A model generated the notes under the pieces. The model did no database searches, had not been told where the DNA came from, and worked only from the letters and a program-made list of their open reading frames with translations. A program made the translations under genes and the position numbers. Shown here piece after piece: positions 1-8,535 of a DNA stretch of 64,000 nt. Origin of the DNA: Streptomyces narbonensis (GTDB taxonomy: Bacteria; Actinomycetota; Actinomycetes; Streptomycetales; Streptomycetaceae); NCBI RefSeq assembly GCF_014649015.1, contig NZ_BMSF01000023.1, forward strand, positions 1 through 64,000. The letters are read 5' to 3'. Each line of letters opens with the position of its first letter. The stretch's first letter is position 1.

Positions 1-54
1 CCTTGGAGAGCTCCATCGCCGACCTCCCGATCGACACGCGGGGCCGGACCGTAT

Positions 55-106
55 GGAGGTACGCCGTACCTCCGCGCCGCACGGACGGCGGCGCGGAGGT
101 ACGGCG
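55..106. repeat. Overlapping inverted repeats in the non-coding region 1-317
   Basis: GGAGGTACG (55-63) pairs with CGTACCTCC (65-73). The second arm also belongs to a longer perfect inverted repeat, 62-80 with 88-106 (19-bp stem, 7-nt loop). The middle arm can therefore pair with either flank, as in an attenuator, or the DNA could be a palindromic operator. A smaller GGGCCC dyad lies at 152-170. I see no B12-box or other known riboswitch core between here and the icmB start, and no convincing ORF in 1-317. Confidence 0.6.
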
Positions 107-317
107 ACCTCCTCGCGGCTCCCTTGCGACCGGGCCCCGCTTGCGGCTGGTGGGCCCAGGAGGAGGGCCCTAAGCGGGGAACGGCGCAGAGCGAACATGT
201 CCCACGTGTGATTTCCCCCTCCCTCGCCACCGCGAAACGGCCGCTTGCGGGATGCTGGAGATAACGTTCGTTCACCGCCCCGGCAATCAAGCGCGGGGGT
301 CGCATGTGGAGGCAGTG

Positions 318-725
318 ATGGGTGTGACCGGTCCGATCCGCGTGGTGGTCGCCAAGCCGGGCCTCGACGGCCACGATCGCGGGGCCAAGGTGATCGCGCG
401 GGCGCTGCGCGACGCCGGTATGGAGGTCATCTACACCGGTCTCCACCAGACACCCGAGCAGATCGTCGACACCGCGATCCAGGAGGACGCCGACGCGATC
501 GGTCTCTCCATCCTCTCGGGCGCGCACAACACGCTCTTCGTGAAGGTCCTGGAACTGCTGAAGGACCGGGACGCGGAGGACATCAAGGTCTTCGGCGGCG
601 GCATCATCCCGGACGCGGACATCGCGCCGCTCAAGGAGAAGGGCGTGGCGGAGATCTTCACGCCGGGCGCGACGACCGCTTCCATCGTCGAATGGGTGAA
701 CGCGAACGTCCGCGTGGCGGCCTGA
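318..725 (+). CDS. icmB: Isobutyryl-CoA mutase small (B12-binding) subunit
   Basis: This 135-residue protein is a stand-alone cobalamin-binding domain. The DGHDRG motif near residue 20 supplies the DxHxxG histidine that ligates cobalt, followed by the Rossmann-like sequence SILSGAHN and the glycine-rich FGGGIIP. It would join a separately encoded large subunit to interconvert isobutyryl-CoA and n-butyryl-CoA, linking valine catabolism to fatty-acid and polyketide starter supply. The ATG at 318 has GGAGG five bases upstream (308-312); an in-frame upstream ATG at 252 lacks this. The length agrees with IcmB proteins (about 136 residues). No large-subunit gene is in the window. A methylmalonyl- or hydroxyisobutyryl-CoA mutase small subunit is the alternative; icmB is favoured by length and remembered synteny with SCO4800. 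Confidence 0.85.
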   Translation: MGVTGPIRVVVAKPGLDGHDRGAKVIARALRDAGMEVIYTGLHQTPEQIVDTAIQEDADAIGLSILSGAHNTLFVKVLELLKDRDAEDIKVFGGGIIPDADIAPLKEKGVAEIFTPGATTASIVEWVNANVRVAA

Positions 726-764
726 CCCGCCGTACACGTGTGCGCCTTCGGCGCCTGGTCCGCC

Positions 765-792
765 AGGGCCCCTTCCCTTCGGGAGGGGCCCT
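765..792. terminator. Hairpin between convergent icmB and DUF5691 gene
   Basis: AGGGCCCC at 765-772 pairs with GGGGCCCT at 785-792; the inner TCCC/GGGA extends the stem around a TTC loop, with one bulged T. The hairpin lies 40 bp after icmB and 18 bp after the minus-strand gene end, so it can serve both. Confidence 0.7.
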
Positions 793-809
793 TCGCCGTG
801 TGCCGCCCG

Positions 810-2690
810 TCAGTCGGCGGCCCCGGCCGGCCCGGGGCCGCCGCCGAGCTCGGCGCGCATCGCGGCGCGCAGCCGGAGGGTGGAGACCAGGCGCTGGAAG
901 GCCTCGGACCAGTAGCCGCCCGCGCCGGGCGCGGTGTCCTCCTCCTCGTCGGGCAGGGTCGTCAGGGAGTCCAGGTGCCGTGCCGCCTCCGGGGAGAGGC
1001 AGCGCTCGGCGAGGCCCATCACCCCGCTGAAGCTCCACGGGTAACTGCCCGCGTCCCGGGCGATGTCGAGGGAGTCGACCACGGCGGCGCCCAGCGGCTC
1101 CGCCCAGGGCACGGCGCAGACGCCGAGCAGCTGGAAGGCCTCCGACAGGCCGTGGGCGGCGACGAAGGCGGCGACCCAGTGGGCCCGCTCGTCCGCCGGG
1201 AGCGTCGCGAGGAGCTGTGCCCGCTCGGCCAGTGACGAGGTCCCGGGGCCCGTCGCGGGCGGTACGGCGGGGGCGCCGAGCAGGGCGCGCGACCAGGACG
1301 CGTCCCTCTGCCGCACGGCCGCCCGGCACCAGGCGGCGTGCAGTTCGGCCTGCCAGTCGTCGGCGACCGGCAGGGCGACGATCTCCTCCGGGGTCCGTCC
1401 GCCGAACCGGGCGATCCAGCAGGCGAGGGGAGCGGCCTCGACGAGCTGGCCCAGCCACCAGGAGCGCGCGCCCCGCCCCGCCGGCGGGGTCGCCACGACG
1501 CCGTCGCGCTCCATCGCCGCGTCGCATTCGTGCGGTGCCTCGACCGAGATCGTGGGCGATTCCGCCGTCCGGTCGAGGCCGACGCAGGTGGCGGCCCGGC
1601 CCGCCATCCGGCCCGCGAACGCCGAGGCGGGCAGGGCGGCGAGCAACTCGGCGGCGGTCGCGCGGACGTTGCGGCTGCGGTCGGCGAGGGCGGCCTCCAG
1701 GAAGTCCTCGTCCGCGTCGGAGAGCCCGGTCCGCAGGGAGTCCAGGAACATCAGCCGGTCCTCCGCCCGCTCGGCGGTCCAGGTGGACGCCAGAAGGGCG
1801 CGACCGGCCCCCGCGTCCCCGGTCCGGACGGCGGCCAGCAGCGCGACCCGCTCGGCGAACAGCCCCTCGTCCCACAAGGCCCTGACGCCCTCGGAGTCCC
1901 CGGGGGACGGGAGCCGGCCGGCCGCGCCCGAACCGCGCAGGGCGAACCGCCACTCGGGGTTGAGGGCGGCCAGCCACAGGCCGCGCGGCCCGGCGAGCCG
2001 GAGCGCCTGGGGCCGCAGGTCGGTGCGGGCCCTGGCCGCGTCGAGCAGGGCGGGCAGGGCGGCGGGCGGCGCCTTGTACCCGCGCTCGTTGGCGAGGGTC
2101 AGCCATTGGGGCAGCAGTTCGGCGAGGTCGGGAGCGGCACCGCGTCTCCCGGCGGCGGGCGACGGCGCGGCCCGCCCGGCGAGGAGCTGGTCGAGCCGCT
2201 TCCGGGCCGCCTCGGGCAGCGGCCGGCGCGGGTCCTCCGGCGCGAGGTCGAGCGGCGGCGCGGCGGGCCCGGGGCGCAGCCCCGCCCTGCGCCGTACGGT
2301 GTGCAGCGCGGCGGCGTCGAGCAGCGCACCCGCGAGGTCCCCACCCGCCGGGCCGACGCCGGGCGCGCCCGCGCCGCTCGTATCCGGGTCGGTCGTGCCT
2401 GTCGCTCCGGTCGTGCCTGTCGCTCCGGTCGTTCCGGTCGCTCCGGCAGCTCCGGCAGCTCCGGCAGCTCCGGTCGGTCCGGGCGCTCCGGCAGCTCCGG
2501 TAGCTCCGGTCGTCCCGGGCGCTCCGGCAGCTCCGGTCGCTCCGGACGCTCCCGCCGTGCTCGCGAGGACCGTGGGCGGCCGTCGGTCCGTGCCGAGGAG
2601 TGCGGAGGTGACGAGCTCCTCCCAGACGCGAGCGCTGTCGCCGGTGCCGCTGCCGGAGTACGGGGCCGGGGTCGTCGCGCGTGTGTTCAT
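810..2690 (-). CDS. DUF5691 family protein
   Basis: A 626-residue predicted cytoplasmic protein with no signal peptide or membrane segment. The opening (VWEELVTSALLGTDRRPP) is typical of DUF5691 proteins, and the rest looks like alpha-helical repeat protein. Residues 50-100 are a striking insert of 17 consecutive Gly-X-Y triplets rich in Ala and Thr. The gene starts 37 bp after the SWIM gene stop, so the two are probably co-transcribed. In actinobacteria this family commonly sits beside SWIM, MoxR-type AAA+ and VWA genes, as here. No biochemical function is known to me; a scaffold or adaptor role in the AAA+/VWA complex is inference. Confidence 0.85.
   Translation of the reverse strand: MNTRATTPAPYSGSGTGDSARVWEELVTSALLGTDRRPPTVLASTAGASGATGAAGAPGTTGATGAAGAPGPTGAAGAAGAAGATGTTGATGTTGATGTTDPDTSGAGAPGVGPAGGDLAGALLDAAALHTVRRRAGLRPGPAAPPLDLAPEDPRRPLPEAARKRLDQLLAGRAAPSPAAGRRGAAPDLAELLPQWLTLANERGYKAPPAALPALLDAARARTDLRPQALRLAGPRGLWLAALNPEWRFALRGSGAAGRLPSPGDSEGVRALWDEGLFAERVALLAAVRTGDAGAGRALLASTWTAERAEDRLMFLDSLRTGLSDADEDFLEAALADRSRNVRATAAELLAALPASAFAGRMAGRAATCVGLDRTAESPTISVEAPHECDAAMERDGVVATPPAGRGARSWWLGQLVEAAPLACWIARFGGRTPEEIVALPVADDWQAELHAAWCRAAVRQRDASWSRALLGAPAVPPATGPGTSSLAERAQLLATLPADERAHWVAAFVAAHGLSEAFQLLGVCAVPWAEPLGAAVVDSLDIARDAGSYPWSFSGVMGLAERCLSPEAARHLDSLTTLPDEEEDTAPGAGGYWSEAFQRLVSTLRLRAAMRAELGGGPGPAGAAD
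2391..2543 (-). repeat. Collagen-like Gly-X-Y codon repeat inside DUF5691 gene
   Basis: Nine-base periodic DNA encodes 17 uninterrupted triplets of the types GAT, GTT, GAA, GAP and GPT (residues 50-100). The variants cluster as near-identical copies, which points to slippage or unequal exchange. It preserves the frame. It may be a flexible linker or, if Gly-X-Y phasing matters, a trimerising stalk. Confidence 0.9.
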
Positions 2691-2727
2691 CGGAGTCCTC
2701 CGTGCGGTCGGGGGAGGTGGCGGGCCG

Positions 2728-4077
2728 TCATATGAGGGGCACCGTCTCGGCCGGGGACTCAGCCGACCAGGCGGCGAGCGGGGTGAAGCCCCGGTGGCCG
2801 CACTCGCCGAAGACGGTCAGCGGGGCGCCGCCGGAGAGGGCGACGAGGCGCCACAGCCCGGGCCGGTTCTGTGCGGCGGGCGTCAGCGGCAGGGCCTCGC
2901 GGCCGTCCGCGTCGGCGAGCTGCCAGCCGTACTCCGCCCGTGCCGGGACGACCTGGCGCAGCGTCACGGGCCAGGACTCCAGCCACGGGTCCTCGCTCAG
3001 CGCCCGCCCGTACGCGTCGAGAGCCTCGCCCACCGGCCCGCCGGGCGGCGGGGAGACGGGGGCGTCGACCGGGACGAAGTGCTCACCCGGCTCCGCGCGC
3101 AGCCGGCCCGCGCCCGTGTGCGGCGTCAGCTCTCCGTCGAGCAGCGCGCCCACGGGAAGCGCTAGTGCGGGGGCCCGGCCTGCCGCGCCGAAGGACAGGA
3201 GGAAGGCCGTCCGTCCGGTCGAGGCCCCGTGCAGCCAGACGCGCCGGGTGGTCAGCCGGGCGTCGGCCGTGTCGTACTGCGCGAGGACGAGCCAGTGGTC
3301 GCGCACCGGGGCGCCGTCGGCCGGGACGGTGAGACCGACCCGGGTCCGCACGGTCGTGGCGAAGCCGGCGGGCAGCCGGTCGGCGGCGAGCCAGGCCCGG
3401 TCGAGGAGGTGGGTCAGCGCGCACTCCTCCAGGAGGCGCACGGGCCAGCCGGGACCCGAGCCCGGTATCGCGCCCAGCTCCCGGACCCGGCCCGCGAGCC
3501 CCGGCGCCTGGGCGTCGACCATGCGGGCCGCGGTCTCCTCCCAGAGGCCGTACCCGCTCCGCTCCGCCGTGGCGAGGCCGCCGCGGAGCAGGTCGGCGAG
3601 CCGCTGCTCCAACTCCTCCGCGCCCGCGGTGATCCGGGCCGCCCTGCGCTCGGCCCTGCGGCGCGCGGCCTCGGGATCGGCCACGGCTCCGGAGGCGCCG
3701 GTCCCGGCCGGCCGGGTCGTGGCCCCGGCAGCTTCCTCCCGGCGCTTCGCGAGCCAGGGCGCCGCCCACTCGGGCGGGGCGCCGTCCGGGATCGCCGTCG
3801 GGTGGGACGCCTGGAGCAGCAGCAGGCCCAGCGCGTGCTTGCACGGGAGCTTCCGGCTGGGGCAACCGCATGTGTACGCGGGCCCGGTGAGGTCGACCGC
3901 CGTCGTGTACGACCGGCCGCCGCTGCCCCCGCACCGGCCCCAGAGCGCCCCCTCGTCGCGGCCGGTGTCCGACCACGGCCCGGCCGCGCCCAGCTCGCCC
4001 GCCGCTCTGCGTGAGGCATCGTCAGGAGCCAGTGCCAGCACCTGTTCAGCCGTCCAGCGCACCCCCATGGCATTCAT
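2728..4077 (-). CDS. SWIM zinc-finger protein
   Basis: A 449-residue protein carrying a SWIM zinc-binding motif, CxCx6CxH, at residues 70-81 (CGCPSRKLPCKH). SWIM domains bind DNA or protein. The remaining long helical region is typical of actinobacterial SWIM proteins linked to AAA+/VWA genes; E. coli YehQ is the analogue I recall. Start is taken at ATG 4077 (MNAMGVRW); ATG 4068 is equally possible and no strong ribosome site precedes either. The reading frame continues upstream to 4329, but that part overlaps the divergent lipoprotein and is not credible. It is followed closely by the DUF5691 gene and is divergent from the lipoprotein/MoxR side of the cluster. Confidence 0.87.
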   Translation of the reverse strand: MNAMGVRWTAEQVLALAPDDASRRAAGELGAAGPWSDTGRDEGALWGRCGGSGGRSYTTAVDLTGPAYTCGCPSRKLPCKHALGLLLLQASHPTAIPDGAPPEWAAPWLAKRREEAAGATTRPAGTGASGAVADPEAARRRAERRAARITAGAEELEQRLADLLRGGLATAERSGYGLWEETAARMVDAQAPGLAGRVRELGAIPGSGPGWPVRLLEECALTHLLDRAWLAADRLPAGFATTVRTRVGLTVPADGAPVRDHWLVLAQYDTADARLTTRRVWLHGASTGRTAFLLSFGAAGRAPALALPVGALLDGELTPHTGAGRLRAEPGEHFVPVDAPVSPPPGGPVGEALDAYGRALSEDPWLESWPVTLRQVVPARAEYGWQLADADGREALPLTPAAQNRPGLWRLVALSGGAPLTVFGECGHRGFTPLAAWSAESPAETVPLI

Positions 4078-4207
4078 GTCGACGACCGTAGACGCCGCCA
4101 CTGACAACGCCCCCGACCTCGGGAAAGACGATTTGACTTTACTCTCTCTTTGCGATTCTCTGCGCGGGACCGAAGGCCGGCACCACCCGCCCAGGGGGAA
4201 CCCCGTC

Positions 4208-4624
4208 ATGAAGAAGCGCACCGTCCGTACCGCCGTCTCGGCCCTCGCCGTCGCAGGGCTCGCCCTCGGGCTCGGCGCCTGCTCGGAGGCGGCCGAGAAG
4301 GCCGTCGAGCAGGTCGACAAGTCCGTCACCGAGACCTACGAGGTCACGTACGAGGTCAGCGGCAAGGGCGCCGAGTCCATCGAGTACCACGCCGGTGGCG
4401 GCACCGCGACGGCGCCGAAGCTCGAGTCGGAGAAGAAGCCGGCCCTGCCGTGGAAGAAGACCGTGACGCTGAAGGGCATCATGCCGCCGGCCGTCATGCC
4501 GATGGCACTCGACCCGGCCGGCCTCACGTGCAAGATCGTCTACCAGGGCAAGGTCATCAAGGAGGCCGAGGGCGAGCAGGCGATGGCGGGCGGCTGCGTC
4601 GCCGTCTCCCCCGTCGTGGGCTGA
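4208..4624 (+). CDS. MmpS-like secreted lipoprotein
   Basis: A 138-residue protein with a classic lipoprotein signal: basic start MKKRTVRTA, a hydrophobic stretch, and the lipobox LGAC with Cys25. The mature part (VTYEVSGKGAESIEYHAGGG, then a W-K-K-T-V-T-L-K strand and a paired-cysteine C-terminal half) resembles the small beta-sandwich of MmpS-type accessory proteins. AGGGGGAA at 4193-4200 is a good ribosome site. It is divergent from the SWIM gene and lies 200 bp before the MoxR gene. Whether it belongs to that cluster is unclear; it may be an independent envelope protein. Confidence 0.8.
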   Translation: MKKRTVRTAVSALAVAGLALGLGACSEAAEKAVEQVDKSVTETYEVTYEVSGKGAESIEYHAGGGTATAPKLESEKKPALPWKKTVTLKGIMPPAVMPMALDPAGLTCKIVYQGKVIKEAEGEQAMAGGCVAVSPVVG

Positions 4625-4690
4625 CCTCCGCCGCCCGCTGCCTCACCGCCGTGGGCTGACCTCCGCCGCCCGCTGCCTCACCGCCGTGGG
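4621..4690. repeat. Perfect 35-bp tandem duplication across the lipoprotein stop codon
   Basis: Positions 4621-4655 and 4656-4690 are identical 35-bp units starting CTGACCTCCG and ending GCCGTGGG. The first unit contains the lipoprotein TGA (4622-4624). The unit is not a multiple of three and leaves the protein end unchanged. A degenerate partial third copy follows (CGGGCTGACC near 4704). Confidence 0.9.
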
Positions 4691-4825
4691 CCGGCCCCCG
4701 TCGCGGGCTGACCCAGCCTCATATCCCTTTCCTCGCAGCGCTCCTGACCAGCGGTGGAAGGCGATTGTCAGTGCGATGGTGCACGGTGGATCGCACAACA
4801 GGTCGAGCGATCTGGAGGGGGATCC

Positions 4826-5983
4826 ATGACCGTGCCCGAAACTGTCGCGCAGCCCGGCTCCGGTGTCGAGACGGACACCGGACCGGGCCCGCACGAGGCC
4901 ACCGCCGAGGCTCTGAGGCCGCACGCCGAGCACGCCTTCGCCGACGAACTCACCGCACTCGCCGCCGCCGACGACAGGCCGAGGCCCGCCCGCTGGCGCC
5001 TCTCTCCCTGGGCAGTCGCCACCTATCTCCTCGGCGGCACGCTCCCCGACGGGACGGTGATCACGCCCAAGTACGTCGGACCGCGCCGCATCGTCGAGGT
5101 CGCCGTCACCACGCTCGCCACCGACCGGGCGCTCCTGCTGCTCGGCGTGCCCGGAACCGCGAAGACCTGGGTCTCCGAGCACCTGGCCGCCGCCGTCAGC
5201 GGTGACTCCACCCTGCTCGTCCAGGGCACCGCGGGCACGCCCGAGGAAGCCGTCCGGTACGGCTGGAACTACGCGCGGCTCCTCGCCCACGGCCCCAGCC
5301 GCGACGCACTCGTGCCGAGCCCGGTGATGCGGGCGATGGCGCGGGGCGCGACCGCCCGGGTCGAGGAGCTCACCCGCATCCCCGCCGACGTACAGGACAG
5401 CCTCATCACGATCCTGTCCGAGAAGACCCTGCCCGTCCCGGAGCTCGGCGAGGAGGTGCAGGCCGTCCCCGGCTTCAACCTCATCGCCACGGCCAACGAC
5501 CGCGACCGGGGCGTCAACGAACTCTCCAGCGCGCTGCGCCGCCGCTTCAACACCGTCGTCCTGCCGCTGCCCGCGACGCCCGACGCCGAGGTCGAGATCG
5601 TCGCCCGGCGCGTCGAGCAGATCGGCCGCTCCCTCGACCTGCCCGCCGTGCCGGCCGGAGCGGCCGAGATCCGCCGCGCCGTCACCGTCTTCCGCGAGCT
5701 GCGGGACGGAGTCACCACCGACGGGCGGACGAAGGTCAAGTCGCCCTCGGGGACGCTCTCCACGGCCGAGGCCATCTCCGTCGTCACGGGCGGCCTGGCG
5801 CTCGCCGCCCACTTCGGCGACGGCGTCCTGCGCCCCGGGGACATCGCCGCCGGCATCCTCGGAGCCGTGGTCCGGGACCCGGCGGCCGACCGGGTGATCT
5901 GGCAGGAGTACCTGGAGACCGTGGTCAGGGAGAGAGACGGCTGGAAGGACTTCTACCGCGCCTGCCGCGAGGTGAGCGCATGA
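4826..5983 (+). CDS. MoxR-type AAA+ ATPase
   Basis: A 385-residue AAA+ ATPase. Walker A is GVPGTAKT (107-114). The Walker B position carries acidic residues in ARVEEL (178-182), sensor 1 is ATAND (221-225), and the arginine-finger region is SALRRRF (235-241). It resembles the YehL-like MoxR branch, which works as a chaperone or remodelling ATPase with VWA proteins. ATG 4826 is preceded by GGAGGGG (4814-4820). It overlaps the DUF5682 gene by ATGA, and that gene overlaps the VWA gene by GTGA, giving one translationally coupled operon. The client is unknown; coupling to a VWA protein suggests metal-dependent complex assembly or remodelling. Confidence 0.92.
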   Translation: MTVPETVAQPGSGVETDTGPGPHEATAEALRPHAEHAFADELTALAAADDRPRPARWRLSPWAVATYLLGGTLPDGTVITPKYVGPRRIVEVAVTTLATDRALLLLGVPGTAKTWVSEHLAAAVSGDSTLLVQGTAGTPEEAVRYGWNYARLLAHGPSRDALVPSPVMRAMARGATARVEELTRIPADVQDSLITILSEKTLPVPELGEEVQAVPGFNLIATANDRDRGVNELSSALRRRFNTVVLPLPATPDAEVEIVARRVEQIGRSLDLPAVPAGAAEIRRAVTVFRELRDGVTTDGRTKVKSPSGTLSTAEAISVVTGGLALAAHFGDGVLRPGDIAAGILGAVVRDPAADRVIWQEYLETVVRERDGWKDFYRACREVSA

Positions 5984-8535
5984 CAGCCGCCCCCACGGCC
6001 CCGGCACCCGACATCCCCGGACCCGGCCGGAGCACGGTCCGGGCCGGAGGCCGCGGGCGGCGCGGGGAGCCCCTGCTCCTCGGGGTCCGGCACCACGGGC
6101 CCGGCTCGGCCCGCGCGGTGCGGGCCGCGCTGGAGGCGGAGAAGCCCGCCGTGGTCCTCGTCGAAGGACCCGCCGAGGCGGACGCCCTCGTCGCCCTCGC
6201 CGGGGACGAGTCGATGCGGCCGCCCGTGGCCCTGCTGGCACACGCCGTGGACGACCCCGGACGGGCGGCGTTCTGGCCGATGGCGGAGTTCTCGCCCGAG
6301 TGGGTCGCGATCCGCTGGGCCCTCGACCGGGGCGCCGCCGTCCGCTTCGTCGACCTGCCCGCCGCCCACACCCTCGCCGCCGCCGACCCCACCTGGTCCG
6401 ACGGCGAAGGGGGCTACGGCGGCGGGGACGCGCACGGTGGCCGGGGCGCCGAGGGCAGCCGCGACGGTGCCGGTGGACGCGACGGTGCCGGTGGACGCGA
6501 TGGTGATGGCGGGCGCGATGGTGATGGAGGTCGTGACGACGGCGGACCATGCGTCGGGAGTGACAGAAGGGACGGTGACGGCGGACAGGGCGAGGGGGAG
6601 GGGAGAGGCGACGGTGACGGCGGACGGGCCATGGACGGCCTGACCCTGCGGATCGACCCGCTCGCCGAGCTCGCCAGGGCCGCCGGGCACGAGGACGCCG
6701 AGCAGTGGTGGGAGGACGTCGTCGAACTGCGCGGCGAGGAGGACCCCACCGCCCCGTTCGAGGCCCTCGCCGAGGCGATGGGGGCCCTGCGCGAGGCGTA
6801 CGGCCACGGGGGCCACCCCCGCGACCTCGTCCGCGAGGCGTACATGCGGCTCCAGCTGCGGGCCGCCCGCAAGGAGTTCGGCGACGAGGTCGCCGTCGTC
6901 TGCGGTGCCTGGCACGTCCCCGCCCTCACCTGGAAGACCACCGTCGCCGCCGACCGCGCCCTCCTCAAGGGCCTGCCCAAGGTGAAGACCGAGCTCACCT
7001 GGGTGCCCTGGACCCACCGCAGGCTCGCCCGGCGCTCCGGCTACGGCGCGGGCATCGAGGCACCCGGCTGGTACGGACACCTCTTCACCGCCCCGGACCG
7101 GCCCGTCGAGCGCTGGATGGCCAAGGTCGCCGGACTCCTCAGGGCGGAGGACCACCACGTCTCCACCGCCCACGTCATCGAGGCGGTCCGGCTCGCCGAG
7201 ACCCTCGCCGCCCTGCGCGGCCGGCCGCTCCCCGGACTCGACGAGACGACGGACGCCGTCCGCGCCGTCCTGTGCGAGGGCTCCGACGTGCCGCTCGCCC
7301 TCGTCCGCGACCGCCTCGTCGTCGGCGACGTCCTCGGCGAGGTGCCGGCCGGCGCCCCCGCCGTCCCCCTCCAGCGCGACCTGAGCCGCCTCCAGCGCTC
7401 GCTGCGCCTCAAGCCCGAGGCGCAGCGGCGCGAGCTCGACCTCGACCTCCGCAAGGAGACGGACGGCGCCCGCAGCCGACTGCTGCACCGGCTGCGGCTG
7501 CTCGGCGTCGACTGGGGCGCCCCCGCCCCGGGACGGGCCGGCACCGGCACCTTCCGGGAGACCTGGCGGCTGGGCTGGGAGCCCGAGCTGCACGTCCAGG
7601 TGGCCGAGGCCGGGGTCTGGGGCACCACGGTCGAGGCCGCGGCCACCGCCAGGGCCGAGTCCCGGGCCGTGACCACGACCGCCCTCGCCGACATCACCGC
7701 CCTCGCCGAGCAGTGCCTGCTCGCCGGGCTCACCGATGCCCTGCCGGTCGTGATGCGGGCCCTCGCCGATCGGGCCGCGCTCGACACCGACGTCACCCAC
7801 CTCGCCCAGGCCCTCCCGGCCCTGGCCCGCTCCCTGCGCTACGGCGACGTCCGCGGCACCGACACGGCCGCCCTCGCCGAGGTCGCCGCCGGGCTCGCCG
7901 AGCGGATCTGCGTCGGCCTCCCGCCCGCCTGCACCGGACTCGACGCCGACGCGGCCACCGCCATGCGCGAGCGGATCGACGAGGTCCACCAGGCGCTCGG
8001 CCTGCTGCCGGACACCGCGCGTCCGGCCGACCGCTGGACGGGCGTCCTGCGCCGCCTCGCCGGCCGCGACCGGGTGCCCGGCGTCCTGCGCGGCCGGGCC
8101 ACCCGGCTGCTCCTCGACGAGGGCCGGATCGCCGAGGACGAGGCCGCGCCGCTCATGAGCCGCGCCCTCTCGCCCGGCGCCCCGCCGCAGGACGCCGCCG
8201 CCTGGATCGAGGGCTTCGCCGGCGGAGCCTCCGGCGGCGGACTGCTCCTCGTCCACGACGAGCGGCTGCTCGGCCTGGTCGACACCTGGCTCACGTCCGT
8301 ACCGGCGGAGGCGTTCACCGACGTCCTGCCGCTGCTGCGGCGCACCTTCTCCGGATACGAGCCCGGTGTCCGCCGCACCCTCGGCGAGCTCGTCGCGCGC
8401 GGCCCGAAGGCCGAGGGGCCGGGGAGCGCGGCGCATGGCGGCGTACCCGGCTTCGCCACCGGCCTCGACCGGGACCGGGCGGACGGCGTCCTGCCCCTGC
8501 TCCACCTCATCCTCGGAACGGAGCCCACCACGTGA
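5980..8535 (+). CDS. DUF5682 family protein
   Basis: An 851-residue cytoplasmic protein with the family signature GVRHHGPGSA at residues 35-44, then conserved blocks such as VLVEGPAEAD and CGAWHVPAL. The start resembles TraB/erythromycin-esterase-like folds, but no activity is established that I know of. Residues 141-218 (about 6400-6633) are a low-complexity insert made of GRDGAG/GRDGDG repeats. The start overlaps the AAA+ stop and the end overlaps the VWA start, so the three products are probably made in fixed proportion. E. coli YehM between YehL and YehP is the positional counterpart I recall; equivalence is inference. Confidence 0.88.
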   Translation: MTAAPTAPAPDIPGPGRSTVRAGGRGRRGEPLLLGVRHHGPGSARAVRAALEAEKPAVVLVEGPAEADALVALAGDESMRPPVALLAHAVDDPGRAAFWPMAEFSPEWVAIRWALDRGAAVRFVDLPAAHTLAAADPTWSDGEGGYGGGDAHGGRGAEGSRDGAGGRDGAGGRDGDGGRDGDGGRDDGGPCVGSDRRDGDGGQGEGEGRGDGDGGRAMDGLTLRIDPLAELARAAGHEDAEQWWEDVVELRGEEDPTAPFEALAEAMGALREAYGHGGHPRDLVREAYMRLQLRAARKEFGDEVAVVCGAWHVPALTWKTTVAADRALLKGLPKVKTELTWVPWTHRRLARRSGYGAGIEAPGWYGHLFTAPDRPVERWMAKVAGLLRAEDHHVSTAHVIEAVRLAETLAALRGRPLPGLDETTDAVRAVLCEGSDVPLALVRDRLVVGDVLGEVPAGAPAVPLQRDLSRLQRSLRLKPEAQRRELDLDLRKETDGARSRLLHRLRLLGVDWGAPAPGRAGTGTFRETWRLGWEPELHVQVAEAGVWGTTVEAAATARAESRAVTTTALADITALAEQCLLAGLTDALPVVMRALADRAALDTDVTHLAQALPALARSLRYGDVRGTDTAALAEVAAGLAERICVGLPPACTGLDADAATAMRERIDEVHQALGLLPDTARPADRWTGVLRRLAGRDRVPGVLRGRATRLLLDEGRIAEDEAAPLMSRALSPGAPPQDAAAWIEGFAGGASGGGLLLVHDERLLGLVDTWLTSVPAEAFTDVLPLLRRTFSGYEPGVRRTLGELVARGPKAEGPGSAAHGGVPGFATGLDRDRADGVLPLLHLILGTEPTT

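Noticed and set aside
107..317. Cobalamin riboswitch before icmB
   Set aside because: The product binds B12, but I see no B12-box or conserved riboswitch helices; only unrelated inverted repeats.
1063..3165. A 700-codon plus-strand frame over DUF5691
   Set aside because: Antisense shadow of a recognised family protein; its composition (Arg, Ser, Ala) is typical of such shadows.
5953..8505. An 850-codon minus-strand frame antisense to DUF5682
   Set aside because: GC-rich third positions of the true plus-strand gene keep the opposite frame open. Its sequence is low in complexity (runs of Gly, Ala, Glu, Val), matches no family, and lacks a ribosome site.
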